The notes under the pieces are model-generated. The model was not told the origin of the DNA, ran no database searches, and saw only the letters and a list, made by a program, of their open reading frames with translations. A stretch of DNA of 64,000 nt, taken from assembly GCA_963695195.1 (NCBI GenBank), contig CAVOGE010000007.1:620001-684000 (forward strand). Direction: 5' to 3'. The translations under genes and the position numbers were made by a program. Source of the DNA: CF-167 sp963695195. Its GTDB lineage: Bacteria; Chloroflexota; Limnocylindria; QHBO01. Shown one piece after another: positions 25,705-35,717 of the stretch. Position 1 is the first letter of the stretch, and each line of letters opens with the position of its first letter.

Positions 25705-26175
25705 TCAGCCGATGTCGCGGCTCAGCAGCGCCCCTCGCCGTGCGAACCCGGCACGCTTGAGAAGCGCCGGCCCGGCAGCAGCAAGAGGATCGGTGACGTC
25801 CACGCGAGTGCAACCCTTGTTCCGCGCGGAGGTTACAAGGTGCTCGAGGATCGAGGCACCGATGACGCTCCGCTGCGTGGCGTCTGCGGCCGACGGTGTG
25901 CTCCCCTGCCGTTCGGTGGCGGTCTCCGCTCCGAGCTCATCGATGGTGCCGATGAACGGGCCCGAGCGAACCGACGGACGGATCGAGAGGACCCCGACAC
26001 CGACAACGCGCTTCTCGATCACCGCGACCACCACGGTGGCGGACGGGACGAAGAGCAGATTGCGGAGCCGATCAGCGTCGCCCTGCTGGTCACCGGCGCC
26101 TTCCGGATCACGCCTGACAAGGCGGATCGCGGCGTCGACATCGGTGAGGCGGGCGCTGCGGACGTGATACTCCAC
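25705..26175 (-). CDS. GNAT-family N-acetyltransferase-like protein
   Basis: About 156 residues from the GTG at 26175 (MEYHVRSARLTDVDAAIRLV), a typical GNAT beginning. VVVAVIEKRVVGVGVLSIRP matches the central strands, and GASILEHLVTSARNKGC with 'AGPALLKRAGFARRG' matches the acetyl-CoA-site helix and the C-terminal strand. The classical Q/RxxGxG/A loop is degenerate (TQRSVIGASI), so activity is uncertain. The longer frame to 26238 lacks a convincing start. Confidence 0.6.
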   Translation of the reverse strand: MEYHVRSARLTDVDAAIRLVRRDPEGAGDQQGDADRLRNLLFVPSATVVVAVIEKRVVGVGVLSIRPSVRSGPFIGTIDELGAETATERQGSTPSAADATQRSVIGASILEHLVTSARNKGCTRVDVTDPLAAAGPALLKRAGFARRGALLSRDIG

Positions 26176-26425
26176 GGGAGCCTCTCGGGAGCGAAGCGCA
26201 GCGCGGGGGCTGCAGACGTACCCAGCAGAGGATACCACGGCAGCCGACCTGGCCGGCCGGTACCTTCGGATGGCGTGAACTGATCGGCGCTGATACGTGT
26301 AGACAAGACGGGCGAACGCGAATTCCCCCTATTGCGCGATCGGCGAACTCGCCCGTATGATGGCCGGCACACCTTGCCGGGTTCGCGCGACATATCGCCC
26401 CGAGCACGGATTTGGAGGAGACCCA

Positions 26426-27721
26426 ATGCAGAAGTCCCTGAAGTGGAGCGTGATGCCGATTGCGCTCCTCATGATCCTGGCGGCATGTACGCCGGCGTCA
26501 TCGAGCCCGAGCGGAAGCACAGCCGCTTCCGCAAGTGAGTCGATGGCTGCCGATCCGGCAGCTGCCTGCGAGGCCCTCGAGCTTGGCTGTGTCGCCGTTC
26601 CGGCGGGCGAGCCGCTGACCATCGCCAGCGCGCTGGCCATCACCGGTGACGTCGCCTTCCTCGGCAATGACAGCAACTGGGGCATCCAGGTGGCCCAGGA
26701 AGAGCGTGGCCAGATCCTCGGTCGCGATGTCGAGGTCCTCCACGAGGACGCCGGCTGTGGTGACGCCGCCTCGGGCCAGACCGCAGCCACCGCTATCGCG
26801 GCCAACAGTGCCGTGCTCGGGGTCATCGGGACCACATGCTCGCGCACCGCGGTCACCGCTGCGCCGGTGCTCGGAGCCGTCGGCCTGGTCCTCATCTCGC
26901 CGTCGAACACGGCGCCGGGACTGACCAACCCCGACCACGAGCAGTACGGTGGCGAGTTCTTCTTCCGCACCGCGTACAACGACACCGTGCAGGGCGCGGC
27001 CGTCGCCAAGTACGCCTGCGAGGAGCTGGGCGTCACCTCCGCAGCCACCATCCATGACGGAAGCCCCTACGCCGAGCAGTTGGCCGCGGTCTTTGTGGCT
27101 GACTTCGCCGATTTCTGCGATGGCGAGACAACGTCGACGAACGCCATCAACATCGGTGACACGAACTTCCAGGCGCTCCTCACGGCTATCGGAGCCGAGG
27201 GGCCTGAGATGATCTTCATGCCGATCTTCTCCCCGGAGGGTCCGCTCATCGTCAACCAGTCGCGGGACATCCCCGCCCTGGCCGACACGATCCTGTTCGG
27301 CGCCGACGGCGTCAAGGACCAGGGAATGATCGATGCCGCAGGCGCGGTCGCGGAGGAGATCGGAATGTTCTTCTCCGGTCCCGACCTGAACTTCGGCACC
27401 CGGTACACCGATGACTTCCTGCCGGCTCTGCTCGAGCTGGAAGGGTCCGCAAACCCCATCGCTCCGTACCACGCGCACGGCTATGACGCCTACAACATCC
27501 TGATGGATGCCGTCGAGGACGCCCATGTCGGCGACGCAGCAGACGGAACGTCGTACTTCTCGAAGGCCGGGATCCGCGACTACATCGCGGGCCTCACCGG
27601 CTACGCCGGACTCACCGGGACGCTGACCTGCAAGGGCGGGGACTGCGGCGCCGAGGATGTTTCGATCGCGCAGCTGGTCGACGGAGTCTTCACCGAGGTC
27701 TGGACGACCCGGGCGCAGTAG
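26426..27721 (+). CDS. livK: Branched-chain amino-acid ABC transporter substrate-binding lipoprotein
   Basis: A 431-residue periplasmic-binding-type protein exported as a lipoprotein: signal peptide MQKSLKWSVMPIALLMILAAC with lipobox LAAC, followed by a Ser/Thr-rich linker. The type I binding fold (Leu/Ile/Val-binding, Peripla_BP_6) is seen in IASALAITGDVAFLG, GVIGTTCSRTAVTAAPVLG and AYHAHGYDAYNILMDAV-like segments. First gene of the liv operon; GGAGGAG ribosome-binding site 7 nt upstream. It is followed by a strong hairpin, which would keep binding-protein transcripts more abundant than those of the permease. Confidence 0.9.
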   Translation: MQKSLKWSVMPIALLMILAACTPASSSPSGSTAASASESMAADPAAACEALELGCVAVPAGEPLTIASALAITGDVAFLGNDSNWGIQVAQEERGQILGRDVEVLHEDAGCGDAASGQTAATAIAANSAVLGVIGTTCSRTAVTAAPVLGAVGLVLISPSNTAPGLTNPDHEQYGGEFFFRTAYNDTVQGAAVAKYACEELGVTSAATIHDGSPYAEQLAAVFVADFADFCDGETTSTNAINIGDTNFQALLTAIGAEGPEMIFMPIFSPEGPLIVNQSRDIPALADTILFGADGVKDQGMIDAAGAVAEEIGMFFSGPDLNFGTRYTDDFLPALLELEGSANPIAPYHAHGYDAYNILMDAVEDAHVGDAADGTSYFSKAGIRDYIAGLTGYAGLTGTLTCKGGDCGAEDVSIAQLVDGVFTEVWTTRAQ

Positions 27722-27748
27722 CCCTGAAGATCTGACCCCAAGACACCC

Positions 27749-27782
27749 AGAGCGGGTGGGCCGGACTCGGCCCACCCGCTCT
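27749..27782 (+). terminator. Intra-operon hairpin after the binding-protein gene
   Basis: A 14-bp perfect stem (AGAGCGGGTGGGCC with its complement) and 6-nt loop, followed by CTTGC. Probably a partial terminator or 3' stabiliser between livK and livH. Confidence 0.7.
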
Positions 27783-27797
27783 CTTGCACCCCCCGGG

Positions 27798-27803
27798 TAC
27801 ACT
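27798..27803 (+). promoter_or_regulatory. Possible secondary -10 box (TACACT) before livH
   Basis: TACACT lies 36 bp before the livH ATG, downstream of the hairpin; it could provide independent permease expression. No clear -35. Confidence 0.3.
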
Positions 27804-27839
27804 GCGCAGAACTCACCCCCGGCCCCCTAGATCGCCACC

Positions 27840-28904
27840 ATGGAGGAACCGGCTCCGATGCGACGGCCGTCCAGCGTCCGCCCTGCCGACATCGTGCTGT
27901 GGGCGCTTGGGGTGGCCATCGTCGTCGGCGTCTCGGTCGGCTCGTTCGCGACCCTGTCGGCGGGGCTGCTGAGCGGCGACCAGTGGCGGGACCTGCTCAT
28001 CTTCGGCATCTCGCAGGGAAGCGTGTATGCCCTCATCGCTCTGGGCTACACCCTGGTCTACGGTGTCCTGTTCATGATCAACTTCGCCCACGGCGACGTC
28101 TTCATGTTCGGCGGCATGACGGCATTCTTCGTCGCCGACTGGTTCTCTGACAGCGGCTTCCTGAACGGCAACCCGATGCTCGCCGTTCCGCTGCTGCTCC
28201 TGGTGGGGGCGTTGAGCTCGATGATCGTCGCCATTGTCCTGGAGCGGGTCGCGTATCGGCCCCTGCGGCGAGCCCCTCGGCTGGTGCCGCTGATCACTGC
28301 CATCGGCGCGTCGCTGTTCATCGCAAACAGCGTGCGCGGGCTGTACGGTGACTCGATCAAGGCGTACCCGCGCATCGACTTCTTCCAGGGAACCTGGGAC
28401 ATCTTCGGCATCCCCATCCTGAAAGCGCATGCAACGGTCATCGTGGCGGCGGTGGGGTTGATGCTGCTCCTCTTCTGGTTCGTGGAGCGGACCCGCACCG
28501 GCCGCGCCATGCGAGCGGTGAGCGAGGACAAGGACACCGCCGCGCTGATGGGTATCGACGTCGACCGCATCATCGTCACCACCTTCGCTATCGGTGGCCT
28601 GCTGGCCGGAGCCGCGGGCGTCCTGTATGCCATCGTGTACAACCAGGTCATCTGGTCGATGGGCTTCCTGCCCGGGATCAAGGCCTTTACCGCGGCCGTG
28701 CTCGGCGGGATCGGCAATATCTTCGGCGCGATGCTCGGTGGTGTGGTGCTCGGGATCCTGGAATCGGTCGCCCCGTTCCTGCTGCTGTCAGGGCTGGGCG
28801 TGCCGTCGCCAAACCAGTTGAAGGACGTCATCGCCTTCTCGGTGCTCGTGCTGGTTCTCATCTTCCGGCCGTACGGCCTCTTTGGCAGGAAGGAGGGCAC
28901 GTAG
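27840..28904 (+). CDS. livH: Branched-chain amino-acid ABC transporter permease LivH
   Basis: A 354-residue inner permease with about 9 membrane helices. 'FGISQGSVYALIALGYTLVY', MINFAHGDVFMFGG and AVSEDKDTAALMGIDVDRII (the EAA-type loop contacting the ATPases) define the LivH family. ATG at 27840 with GGAGG-like upstream sequence. The next gene begins directly after the stop (1 bp), consistent with a single transcript. Confidence 0.92.
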   Translation: MEEPAPMRRPSSVRPADIVLWALGVAIVVGVSVGSFATLSAGLLSGDQWRDLLIFGISQGSVYALIALGYTLVYGVLFMINFAHGDVFMFGGMTAFFVADWFSDSGFLNGNPMLAVPLLLLVGALSSMIVAIVLERVAYRPLRRAPRLVPLITAIGASLFIANSVRGLYGDSIKAYPRIDFFQGTWDIFGIPILKAHATVIVAAVGLMLLLFWFVERTRTGRAMRAVSEDKDTAALMGIDVDRIIVTTFAIGGLLAGAAGVLYAIVYNQVIWSMGFLPGIKAFTAAVLGGIGNIFGAMLGGVVLGILESVAPFLLLSGLGVPSPNQLKDVIAFSVLVLVLIFRPYGLFGRKEGT

Positions 28905-30635
28905 ATGCCGACCGGTTCGGACCTGCGTCGAGCCACCTCGAGCGGCCTGATCACCGGGGGGATCCTGATCTACCTGGTGGCGGTGGGCCTTGCCCCCGCC
29001 CTGGCCGAGCGGCAGGTGATCACCGACTACCTGACCCTGGGACGCCTGATGCTGGGGCTGCCCGCGCTGGCGCTCGGGTATCTGGTGGCCGGTCGAGTCG
29101 GTTCGCCGATCGCGCGCGCGGCGTCCGCGCTGGCGGCCGGCGTGGTTGCGGGCGGATTCTTCAGCGCCGCCTTCCTGGTGGCCGTCGCGCTTTCGCCCGG
29201 AATCCGCTCCGTACTGGTGCGGATGTCGACCGGAGTCCTCGACTTCGTCGGTTTCGCTGGCATCGGCCTCGACGCAACGGGGGGCGCCCTGCTCAATTTC
29301 GGGCTTGCTGCGGGACTGGCCGTGCTCGGGGGCCTCGTCCGCATGGCGCCCGGTGCCGCGAGGCGGACCATCGTGGGAGGCGCGGGGGCGATGCTGGTCG
29401 TCGCCATCATCGAGCCGTTCCTGCGACCGCGCCTCCTGCAGTGGGGCTTTGTCGAGTTCGATGACTGGCTGTACGTCGCCCACGGGATGACCCCGTTCAG
29501 CGGAACAACCGTGTTCGTGGTCGGCGCGATCATCGCGGGCCTTTGGCCGTACGCGCGTCGGACGGCCACGACCAGTATCGCCAAGGCGGATCCGGGCGCA
29601 CGTTCAGTACTGCGCTGGGCACTCCTCCTGCTGGCGCTCGCCTTCCTGTACACGCTGCCGTGGCTATCGGGATCGTTCCTGACGCAGGTCATCGTGCTGG
29701 TCGGCTTCTATGTCCTGCTCGGGCTCGGCCTGAATATCGTGGTCGGCTATGCCGGCCTGCTCGACCTCGGCTACGTCGCCTTCTACGCGGTCGGTGCCTA
29801 CTTCACGGCGCTGATCACATCGCCCACCTCAGCGCTGGGCTGGGGCCTGAACTTCTGGGTGGCCCTGCCGCTCGTCGTCGCCCTGTCGGCAATCGTCGGG
29901 CTCATGATCGGCGCGCCGGTGCTTCGCCTGCGCGGGGACTACCTGGCCATCGTCACACTCGGCTTCGGCGAGATCGCGCGGGTGCTGCTCGGCTCCGAGG
30001 CGCTGAAGCCGTGGCTTGGCGGCCCGACCGGCATCCTGAGCGTGCCCTTCATGATCGCCGACGGGAAGTACACGCTGCCGCTGATCGGCGAGCAGAGCGG
30101 GGCTGCGGCCACCTACTTCCCGCTGCTCGGTTTCTGCGTGTTGGCCGCCATCGTCGCCCACCGACTGAAGTACTCGCGTACCGGCCGTGCGTGGAACGCC
30201 ATGCGTGAGGACGAGGACGTGGCGCAGGCGACGGGCATCAGCACGGTCAACTACAAGCTGCTGGCATTCGCCATCGGCGCGTCGGTGGGCTGCGTGGGCG
30301 GCGCCATCTTCGCCACCCACCTCCAGGGTGTGGTCCCCGGCGGGTTCGTCCTGCTGGTCTCCATCACGGTGCTGGCGGTGGTGGTGTTGGGCGGCATGGG
30401 CAGCATCCCCGGCGTCATCGTGGGAGCCTTCGCACTCATCGGCACACCCGAGCTCCTCCGCGAGTTCGCCGAGTACAAGCTGCTCGTCTACGGTGCGGTG
30501 CTGGTGGCGGTGATGATCCTGCGCCCCGAGGGCCTGGTTCCCGATGCCGCGCGGAAAGCCGAGCTTGAGGAGTCGCGCACCGGCGATGGCCCGCAGCACG
30601 GGCCAGAGTTCGACGTGATCTCAGGAGATGCCTGA
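28905..30635 (+). CDS. livM: Branched-chain amino-acid ABC transporter permease LivM with long N-terminal membrane extension
   Basis: A 576-residue permease, well above the usual ~300-430. The conserved LivM core starts near residue 265 (VGFYVLLGLGLNIVVGYAGL, LRLRGDYLAIVTLGFGEIAR, NAMREDEDVAQATGISTVNY). The first ~260 residues add roughly six or seven extra membrane segments and loops without recognisable motifs. The extension is in the same frame with no internal start signal and is probably lineage-specific. A 3-bp gap separates it from livG. Confidence 0.88.
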   Translation: MPTGSDLRRATSSGLITGGILIYLVAVGLAPALAERQVITDYLTLGRLMLGLPALALGYLVAGRVGSPIARAASALAAGVVAGGFFSAAFLVAVALSPGIRSVLVRMSTGVLDFVGFAGIGLDATGGALLNFGLAAGLAVLGGLVRMAPGAARRTIVGGAGAMLVVAIIEPFLRPRLLQWGFVEFDDWLYVAHGMTPFSGTTVFVVGAIIAGLWPYARRTATTSIAKADPGARSVLRWALLLLALAFLYTLPWLSGSFLTQVIVLVGFYVLLGLGLNIVVGYAGLLDLGYVAFYAVGAYFTALITSPTSALGWGLNFWVALPLVVALSAIVGLMIGAPVLRLRGDYLAIVTLGFGEIARVLLGSEALKPWLGGPTGILSVPFMIADGKYTLPLIGEQSGAAATYFPLLGFCVLAAIVAHRLKYSRTGRAWNAMREDEDVAQATGISTVNYKLLAFAIGASVGCVGGAIFATHLQGVVPGGFVLLVSITVLAVVVLGGMGSIPGVIVGAFALIGTPELLREFAEYKLLVYGAVLVAVMILRPEGLVPDAARKAELEESRTGDGPQHGPEFDVISGDA

Positions 30636-30638
30636 CCG

Positions 30639-32170
<1,532 letters not shown>

Positions 32171-32180
32171 GCAGCCCGCG

Positions 32181-32357
32181 ATGAGTGGCGATGCGGAAGA
32201 CCCCTCGCCCGATCAGCCCACGCCGCCGCGCCCGCCTCGCACGTCCCCCAGCGACTACCGCCCTGATCTGCGACCGATGCTCATCCTGGCGGGACTGCTG
32301 GTAACGGTTATCGTCGGCTGGATCCTCCTCAGCGACGTGATCCTGCCCCCGCGCTGA
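32181..32357 (+). CDS. Small single-pass membrane protein (58 aa)
   Basis: Lies 10 bp after livF. The N-terminal 33 residues are Pro/Asp-rich (PSPDQPTPPRPPRTSPSDYR), followed by one membrane helix (MLILAGLLVTVIVGWILLS) and a short tail. Could be a late member of the liv operon. Its 3' end overlaps the convergent membrane gene by 29 bp. Function unknown. Confidence 0.5.
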   Translation: MSGDAEDPSPDQPTPPRPPRTSPSDYRPDLRPMLILAGLLVTVIVGWILLSDVILPPR

Positions 32358-32766
32358 GCCCCCGCCCGGCGCCGTACAGGACCAGCGCCGCGCCGACCGC
32401 CGCCGCGGCGAGTCCGGGCGAGCGCTGCGGGAGCGGCAGGAAGCCGACCGACCACAGTTCCCAGGCGCGGTAGCCGAGCGCGGCCGTGGCAATCAACCCG
32501 AGCGCCAGGTAGACCCACGGCGTGTCGAGCAGGAAGCCCCAGCGTCCGCGCATGTACCCGATGTCGAGGAGCACCAGGGCTGCCAGGGCAGCGCCATAGA
32601 TGACGATGCCCGGCCCTTCGAGCCCGATCCCCGAGCTGGCCGGCACCCGCACACCGTTCACCGTCTCACCACCGGCGTTCCACCACGTCAGGAATCCGGC
32701 GGCAATCATGAGCAGGCTGCCGAGCAGGATCGGGAGCCGGAAGCGGCCGCCGGGCGCCCCGTTCAC
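32329..32766 (-). CDS. Four-helix membrane protein of unknown function
   Basis: A 145-residue protein with four hydrophobic segments (LPILLGSLLMIAAGFLTWW, GIVIYGAALAALVLLDIGYM, WVYLALGLIATAALGYRAW, AAAAVGAALVLYGAGRGL). A 'GETVNGVRVPASSGIGLEG' extracytoplasmic loop separates the first two. Located 6 bp downstream of hpt on the same strand, so probably co-transcribed. Not recognised. Confidence 0.6.
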   Translation of the reverse strand: MNGAPGGRFRLPILLGSLLMIAAGFLTWWNAGGETVNGVRVPASSGIGLEGPGIVIYGAALAALVLLDIGYMRGRWGFLLDTPWVYLALGLIATAALGYRAWELWSVGFLPLPQRSPGLAAAAVGAALVLYGAGRGLSAGAGSRR

Positions 32767-32772
32767 GGCGCG

Positions 32773-33354
32773 CTACTCCGCGGCGGGCGTGTAGACGGAG
32801 GGACGCAGGACGCCGATGTACGGCAGGTTCCGGTAGCGCTCGTCGTAGTCGAGGCCGTAGCCGATGACGAAGCGGTCCGGGATGGTGAAGCCGCGATAGT
32901 CGATATCGATGGAGGCGAGACGACGCGCCGGCTTGTCGAGCAGGCAGCAGACGCGGATCGAGGAGGGGCCACGGTCCTCGAGGTAGCGCAGCAGGTAGTT
33001 GAGGGTGAGGCCGGTGTCGATGATGTCCTCGACCACGATCACGTGCCGCCCCTCGATCGAGCCCGAGAGGTCCTTGAGGATGCGCACCTGTCCACTCGAC
33101 TCGGTCGCGGCGCCGTAGCTGCTGACCTCCATCAGGTCGATCGCGAGTGGGACGTCCATCGCCCGCACCAGATCGGCCAGGAAGATGATGGAACCCTTCA
33201 GAACGCTGACCAGAACCGGGTTGCGGTCGGCGTAATCGGCCGCCAGCTGCGCTCCGAGCTCTGCCACACGGGCCTCGATCTGCTCGTGGGTGAGGAGGAC
33301 CTCCTCCACGTCGTCGTGGACCTTCGGCTCAGACACTGGCGCCGGCCCGGTCAT
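32773..33354 (-). CDS. hpt: Hypoxanthine phosphoribosyltransferase
   Basis: Purine salvage enzyme (193 residues) converting hypoxanthine or guanine plus PRPP to IMP or GMP. The PRPP-binding loop VIVVEDIIDTGLTLNYLL, the early LVSVLKGSIIFLADLVRAM and the C-terminal base-binding DRFVIGYGLDYDERYRNLPY are all present. The upstream gene's stop lies 26 bp inside its 5' end, implying coupling. Confidence 0.93.
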   Translation of the reverse strand: MTGPAPVSEPKVHDDVEEVLLTHEQIEARVAELGAQLAADYADRNPVLVSVLKGSIIFLADLVRAMDVPLAIDLMEVSSYGAATESSGQVRILKDLSGSIEGRHVIVVEDIIDTGLTLNYLLRYLEDRGPSSIRVCCLLDKPARRLASIDIDYRGFTIPDRFVIGYGLDYDERYRNLPYIGVLRPSVYTPAAE

Positions 33355-33736
33355 CGAGCGGTCCGTTTCCGTTCATGGCGGTCACGTCGGCGAGGAAATC
33401 CAGGCGCCCGTACTTGACCATCAGGGCACGGAAGTCGCGCGCATAGAAGAGCTTCACTTTCACGTCGGGGTAGAGCTGACGGAGCCATCGCAGCTTGCGG
33501 TTCTTCTTTCGGACGAGCGCCTGCTTGAGGGTTGTCAGCTCGAGGTACAGGTCGATCTCGGGCAGGTAGAAATCCGGGGAGAACGACTCGGTGACCGCGC
33601 CGTCGGCGTTCCACGAGAGGGGGAAGATGTCCGGTTCGTACCGCCATGCGACACCGTAGAAGTCGAGGATCCTCGCCAGCTCGGCTTCGCTCTGGTGGGC
33701 GAAGCGCGGCGGGCTGTCGTTCAGCGTCGCCGCCAC
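33329..33736 (-). CDS. Predicted PD-(D/E)XK-fold nuclease-like protein
   Basis: A 135-residue protein upstream of and overlapping hpt. The segment SFSPDFYLPEIDLYLELTTL followed by KQ matches the PD-x(n)-(D/E)-x-(K/T) core of restriction-endonuclease-like folds. The usual Lys is displaced by Thr-Thr-Leu-Lys, so catalysis is uncertain. A basic helix (LVRKKNRKLRWLRQLY) and KVKLFYARDF follow. GTG at 33736; minus-strand TATACT at 33786-33791 would give a ~40-nt leader. Function unknown. Confidence 0.55.
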   Translation of the reverse strand: MAATLNDSPPRFAHQSEAELARILDFYGVAWRYEPDIFPLSWNADGAVTESFSPDFYLPEIDLYLELTTLKQALVRKKNRKLRWLRQLYPDVKVKLFYARDFRALMVKYGRLDFLADVTAMNGNGPLDDRAGASV

Positions 33737-33801
33737 TGGTCTCCGATCGTACCGCCCCGCCGGGCCCCTGGCGCCATCGAGGGCGAGTATACGCGGGCGA
33801 G

Positions 33802-33842
33802 TTATCCACAATCGGGGCGTTGGCCGCAGGTTTGGTGGATAA
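33802..33842. other. Pair of inverted DnaA boxes upstream of rsmG
   Basis: TTATCCACA at 33802-33810 is a perfect consensus DnaA box; 33834-33842 reads TTATCCACC on the minus strand (one mismatch). Centres are 32 bp apart, about three helical turns. rsmG (gidB) is often near the replication origin, but no dnaA, rpmH, rnpA or AT-rich unwinding region is seen here. Confidence 0.45.
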
Positions 33843-34000
33843 GCCGGTTGTCGGGCGCCGCGCGCGGCTGGTACGGTGGCGATCCTGCTTCCCCGGTGGC
33901 CGAGTACGGTAACCGGACATGGCGCGGGGCCGATGCGCAAGCCGGCCGCGATACCGCCCGTGGCCGGGAAGACCGAAACGCCGCCGCGGAGGCATCTTTG

Positions 34001-34765
34001 TTGTCCGGAACCGATGGCGCCGCCGCCGCGGCGCGCGCGACACGCGAGGCGCTCGAGGGGCTGCTGGCCGATGCTCCGCCGATCGCCGCACTCGTGCCGC
34101 CGGAGTACCTCGCCAGGGTCGAGCGCTACGTCGAGCTCCTCCTCGTCGCGAACGAGCGGCTCAACCTGACGCGCGTGATCGAGCCGCAGGCGATCGCACG
34201 CTCCCACCTGCTCGATGCGCTGGCCGCGCTGCCCCTCCTCGATGCCTGGGAACCGGACCGGGTCATCGATCTCGGCTCAGGCGGCGGCGTTCCCGGCATT
34301 CCGCTGGCGCTAGCCCGGCCCGAGATCGGCTGGGCGCTGGTCGACTCCGTCGGCAAGAAGGCCGATGCGCTTCGGGAGATGGTCGCCGCACTCGGACTTC
34401 GCGATGTGACGGTGCTGGCTGAGCGTGCCGAGGCGCTCGGCCGGGACCCCGGGCATCGAGGGCGGTACGCGGTTGTCACCGCCCGAGCCTGCGCCGCCCT
34501 TCCTGTCCTCGCCGAACTCGCCATCCCCCTGGTGCGCATCGGCGGACACCTGCTCGCCTGGAAGGGACCCCTCGCGGAGCAGGACGAGGAGTTGCGACGC
34601 GGTCGGAAAGCGCTGGGGGAGGTCGGCGCGGGGAAGCCGTGGATCGTCGAGACCGGGCTTGCCGCGCTCGGTGGTCACCGATTCGTAACCGCGACCAAGG
34701 AACGACCGACGCCTGCCTCTCTCCCCCGACGCCCCGGAGAGCCGGGCCGGCGGCCGCTCGGCTGA
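34001..34765 (+). CDS. rsmG: 16S rRNA (guanine-N7) methyltransferase RsmG
   Basis: A 254-residue SAM-dependent enzyme that methylates G527 of 16S rRNA. ERLNLTRVIEPQAIARSHLL, the SAM motif VIDLGSGGGVPGIPLALARP, and later TARACAALPVLAELA with LLAWKGP match GidB. TTG at 34001 (or 33998) is chosen because GGAGG lies at 33988-33992. The C-terminal 'PTPASLPRRPGEPGRRPLG' is a usual basic end. The long upstream open frame reflects GC content. Confidence 0.9.
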   Translation: MSGTDGAAAAARATREALEGLLADAPPIAALVPPEYLARVERYVELLLVANERLNLTRVIEPQAIARSHLLDALAALPLLDAWEPDRVIDLGSGGGVPGIPLALARPEIGWALVDSVGKKADALREMVAALGLRDVTVLAERAEALGRDPGHRGRYAVVTARACAALPVLAELAIPLVRIGGHLLAWKGPLAEQDEELRRGRKALGEVGAGKPWIVETGLAALGGHRFVTATKERPTPASLPRRPGEPGRRPLG

Positions 34766-34794
34766 TCCGGCCTGGAGTGCCGTGTCTCGCCCCA

Positions 34795-34912
34795 CGGATC
34801 CAACAATCACGCACGGGGCCGCCACAGGCGCGGATTCCCGCAATGCGGCACTTCCGGCCCCTATCAGGGCCGAAATGGACCCGATGAGGCTGATGGTTGA
34901 TCGTTAGATCCG
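34795..34912. repeat. Imperfect inverted repeat, ~118 bp, intergenic
   Basis: The left end (34795-34812, CGGATCCAACAATCACGC) and the reverse complement of 34895-34912 (CGGATCTAACGATCAACC) agree at 14 of 18 positions. Between them sits CGGCCC-CTATCA-GGGCCG, which may be the rsmG terminator. Possibly a decayed short element. Confidence 0.3.
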
Positions 34913-34979
34913 CCCCGTGGAACAGCTGGCGTGGCTGCCAGCCCCAGCGCCATCGCGGTCGAATCGGGGCGTCCATCGG

Positions 34980-34985
34980 TATACT
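34980..34985 (+). promoter_or_regulatory. -10 box TATACT, leaderless arrangement
   Basis: Ends 9 nt before the phosphoesterase ATG at 34995. Confidence 0.55.
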
Positions 34986-34994
34986 CCGTGCCCC

Positions 34995-35717
34995 ATGCGC
35001 CTCGCCGTCCTGTCGGACATCCACGCCAATCTCGCTGCGCTCGACGCGGTGTGCGACGACATGCCGCCGGTCGACGAGGTCTGGGCGCTCGGAGACATCG
35101 TCGGCTACGGCCCGCAGCCCAATGAAGTGATCCGGCGCCTCGTGGAGCTGGGGGCACGGGCGGTGATGGGCAATCACGACGGCGCGGCGGTCGGCGTGGT
35201 GGACGCCAGCTGGTTCAACCCCGACGCCGCGACCGCGATTCGCTGGACCGCCGCGGTGCTGGACGAGGACACGCGCGCCTACCTCGCGGGCCTGCCGCAG
35301 GTGCGCCGTGATGGCGACCTGACCGCTGTCCACGGCTCACCGCGCGAGCCCATCTGGGAATACATCACCGACCAGCGAATCGCCAGCGAGAACCTTGGCT
35401 CGTTCGAGACCCGCACCTGCCTCTTTGGCCACACCCACATGCCGATCATCTACCGGGCCGATGACGGCCGCATGGAGGTGGTTCCTGCAGACACGAAGGC
35501 GCCGATTGCGCTCGACGCGCGCCGGGCGCTGATCAACCCCGGCAGCGTCGGGCAGCCACGCGACGGCAACCCGGACGCGTCGTACGTCGTGCTCGACACC
35601 GATGCCGGAACGGCCGAGTACCGTCGCGTCGCGTACGACGTCCCCGCGACCCAGCGCCTGATGCGCGAGCGTGACCTGCCGCGCTGGCTGGTGGATCGGC
35701 TCAGCCAGGGCCGATGA
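34995..35717 (+). CDS. Metallophosphoesterase (YfcE/MJ0936-like)
   Basis: A 240-residue calcineurin-like phosphoesterase. Metal ligands: LSDIHAN (Asp, His), ALGDIVGYGP (Asp), VMGNHDGA (Asn, His), VHGSPRE (His) and FGHTHMP (His-x-His). Small enzymes of this class cleave phosphodiesters or phosphoproteins; substrate unknown. First gene of a long plus-strand series, with its stop overlapping the next start by ATGA. Confidence 0.88.
   Translation: MRLAVLSDIHANLAALDAVCDDMPPVDEVWALGDIVGYGPQPNEVIRRLVELGARAVMGNHDGAAVGVVDASWFNPDAATAIRWTAAVLDEDTRAYLAGLPQVRRDGDLTAVHGSPREPIWEYITDQRIASENLGSFETRTCLFGHTHMPIIYRADDGRMEVVPADTKAPIALDARRALINPGSVGQPRDGNPDASYVVLDTDAGTAEYRRVAYDVPATQRLMRERDLPRWLVDRLSQGR

Noticed and set aside
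33780..34000. Chromosomal replication origin
   Set aside because: Two DnaA boxes alone are not enough; no dnaA, rpmH/rnpA, parAB or AT-rich segment nearby.
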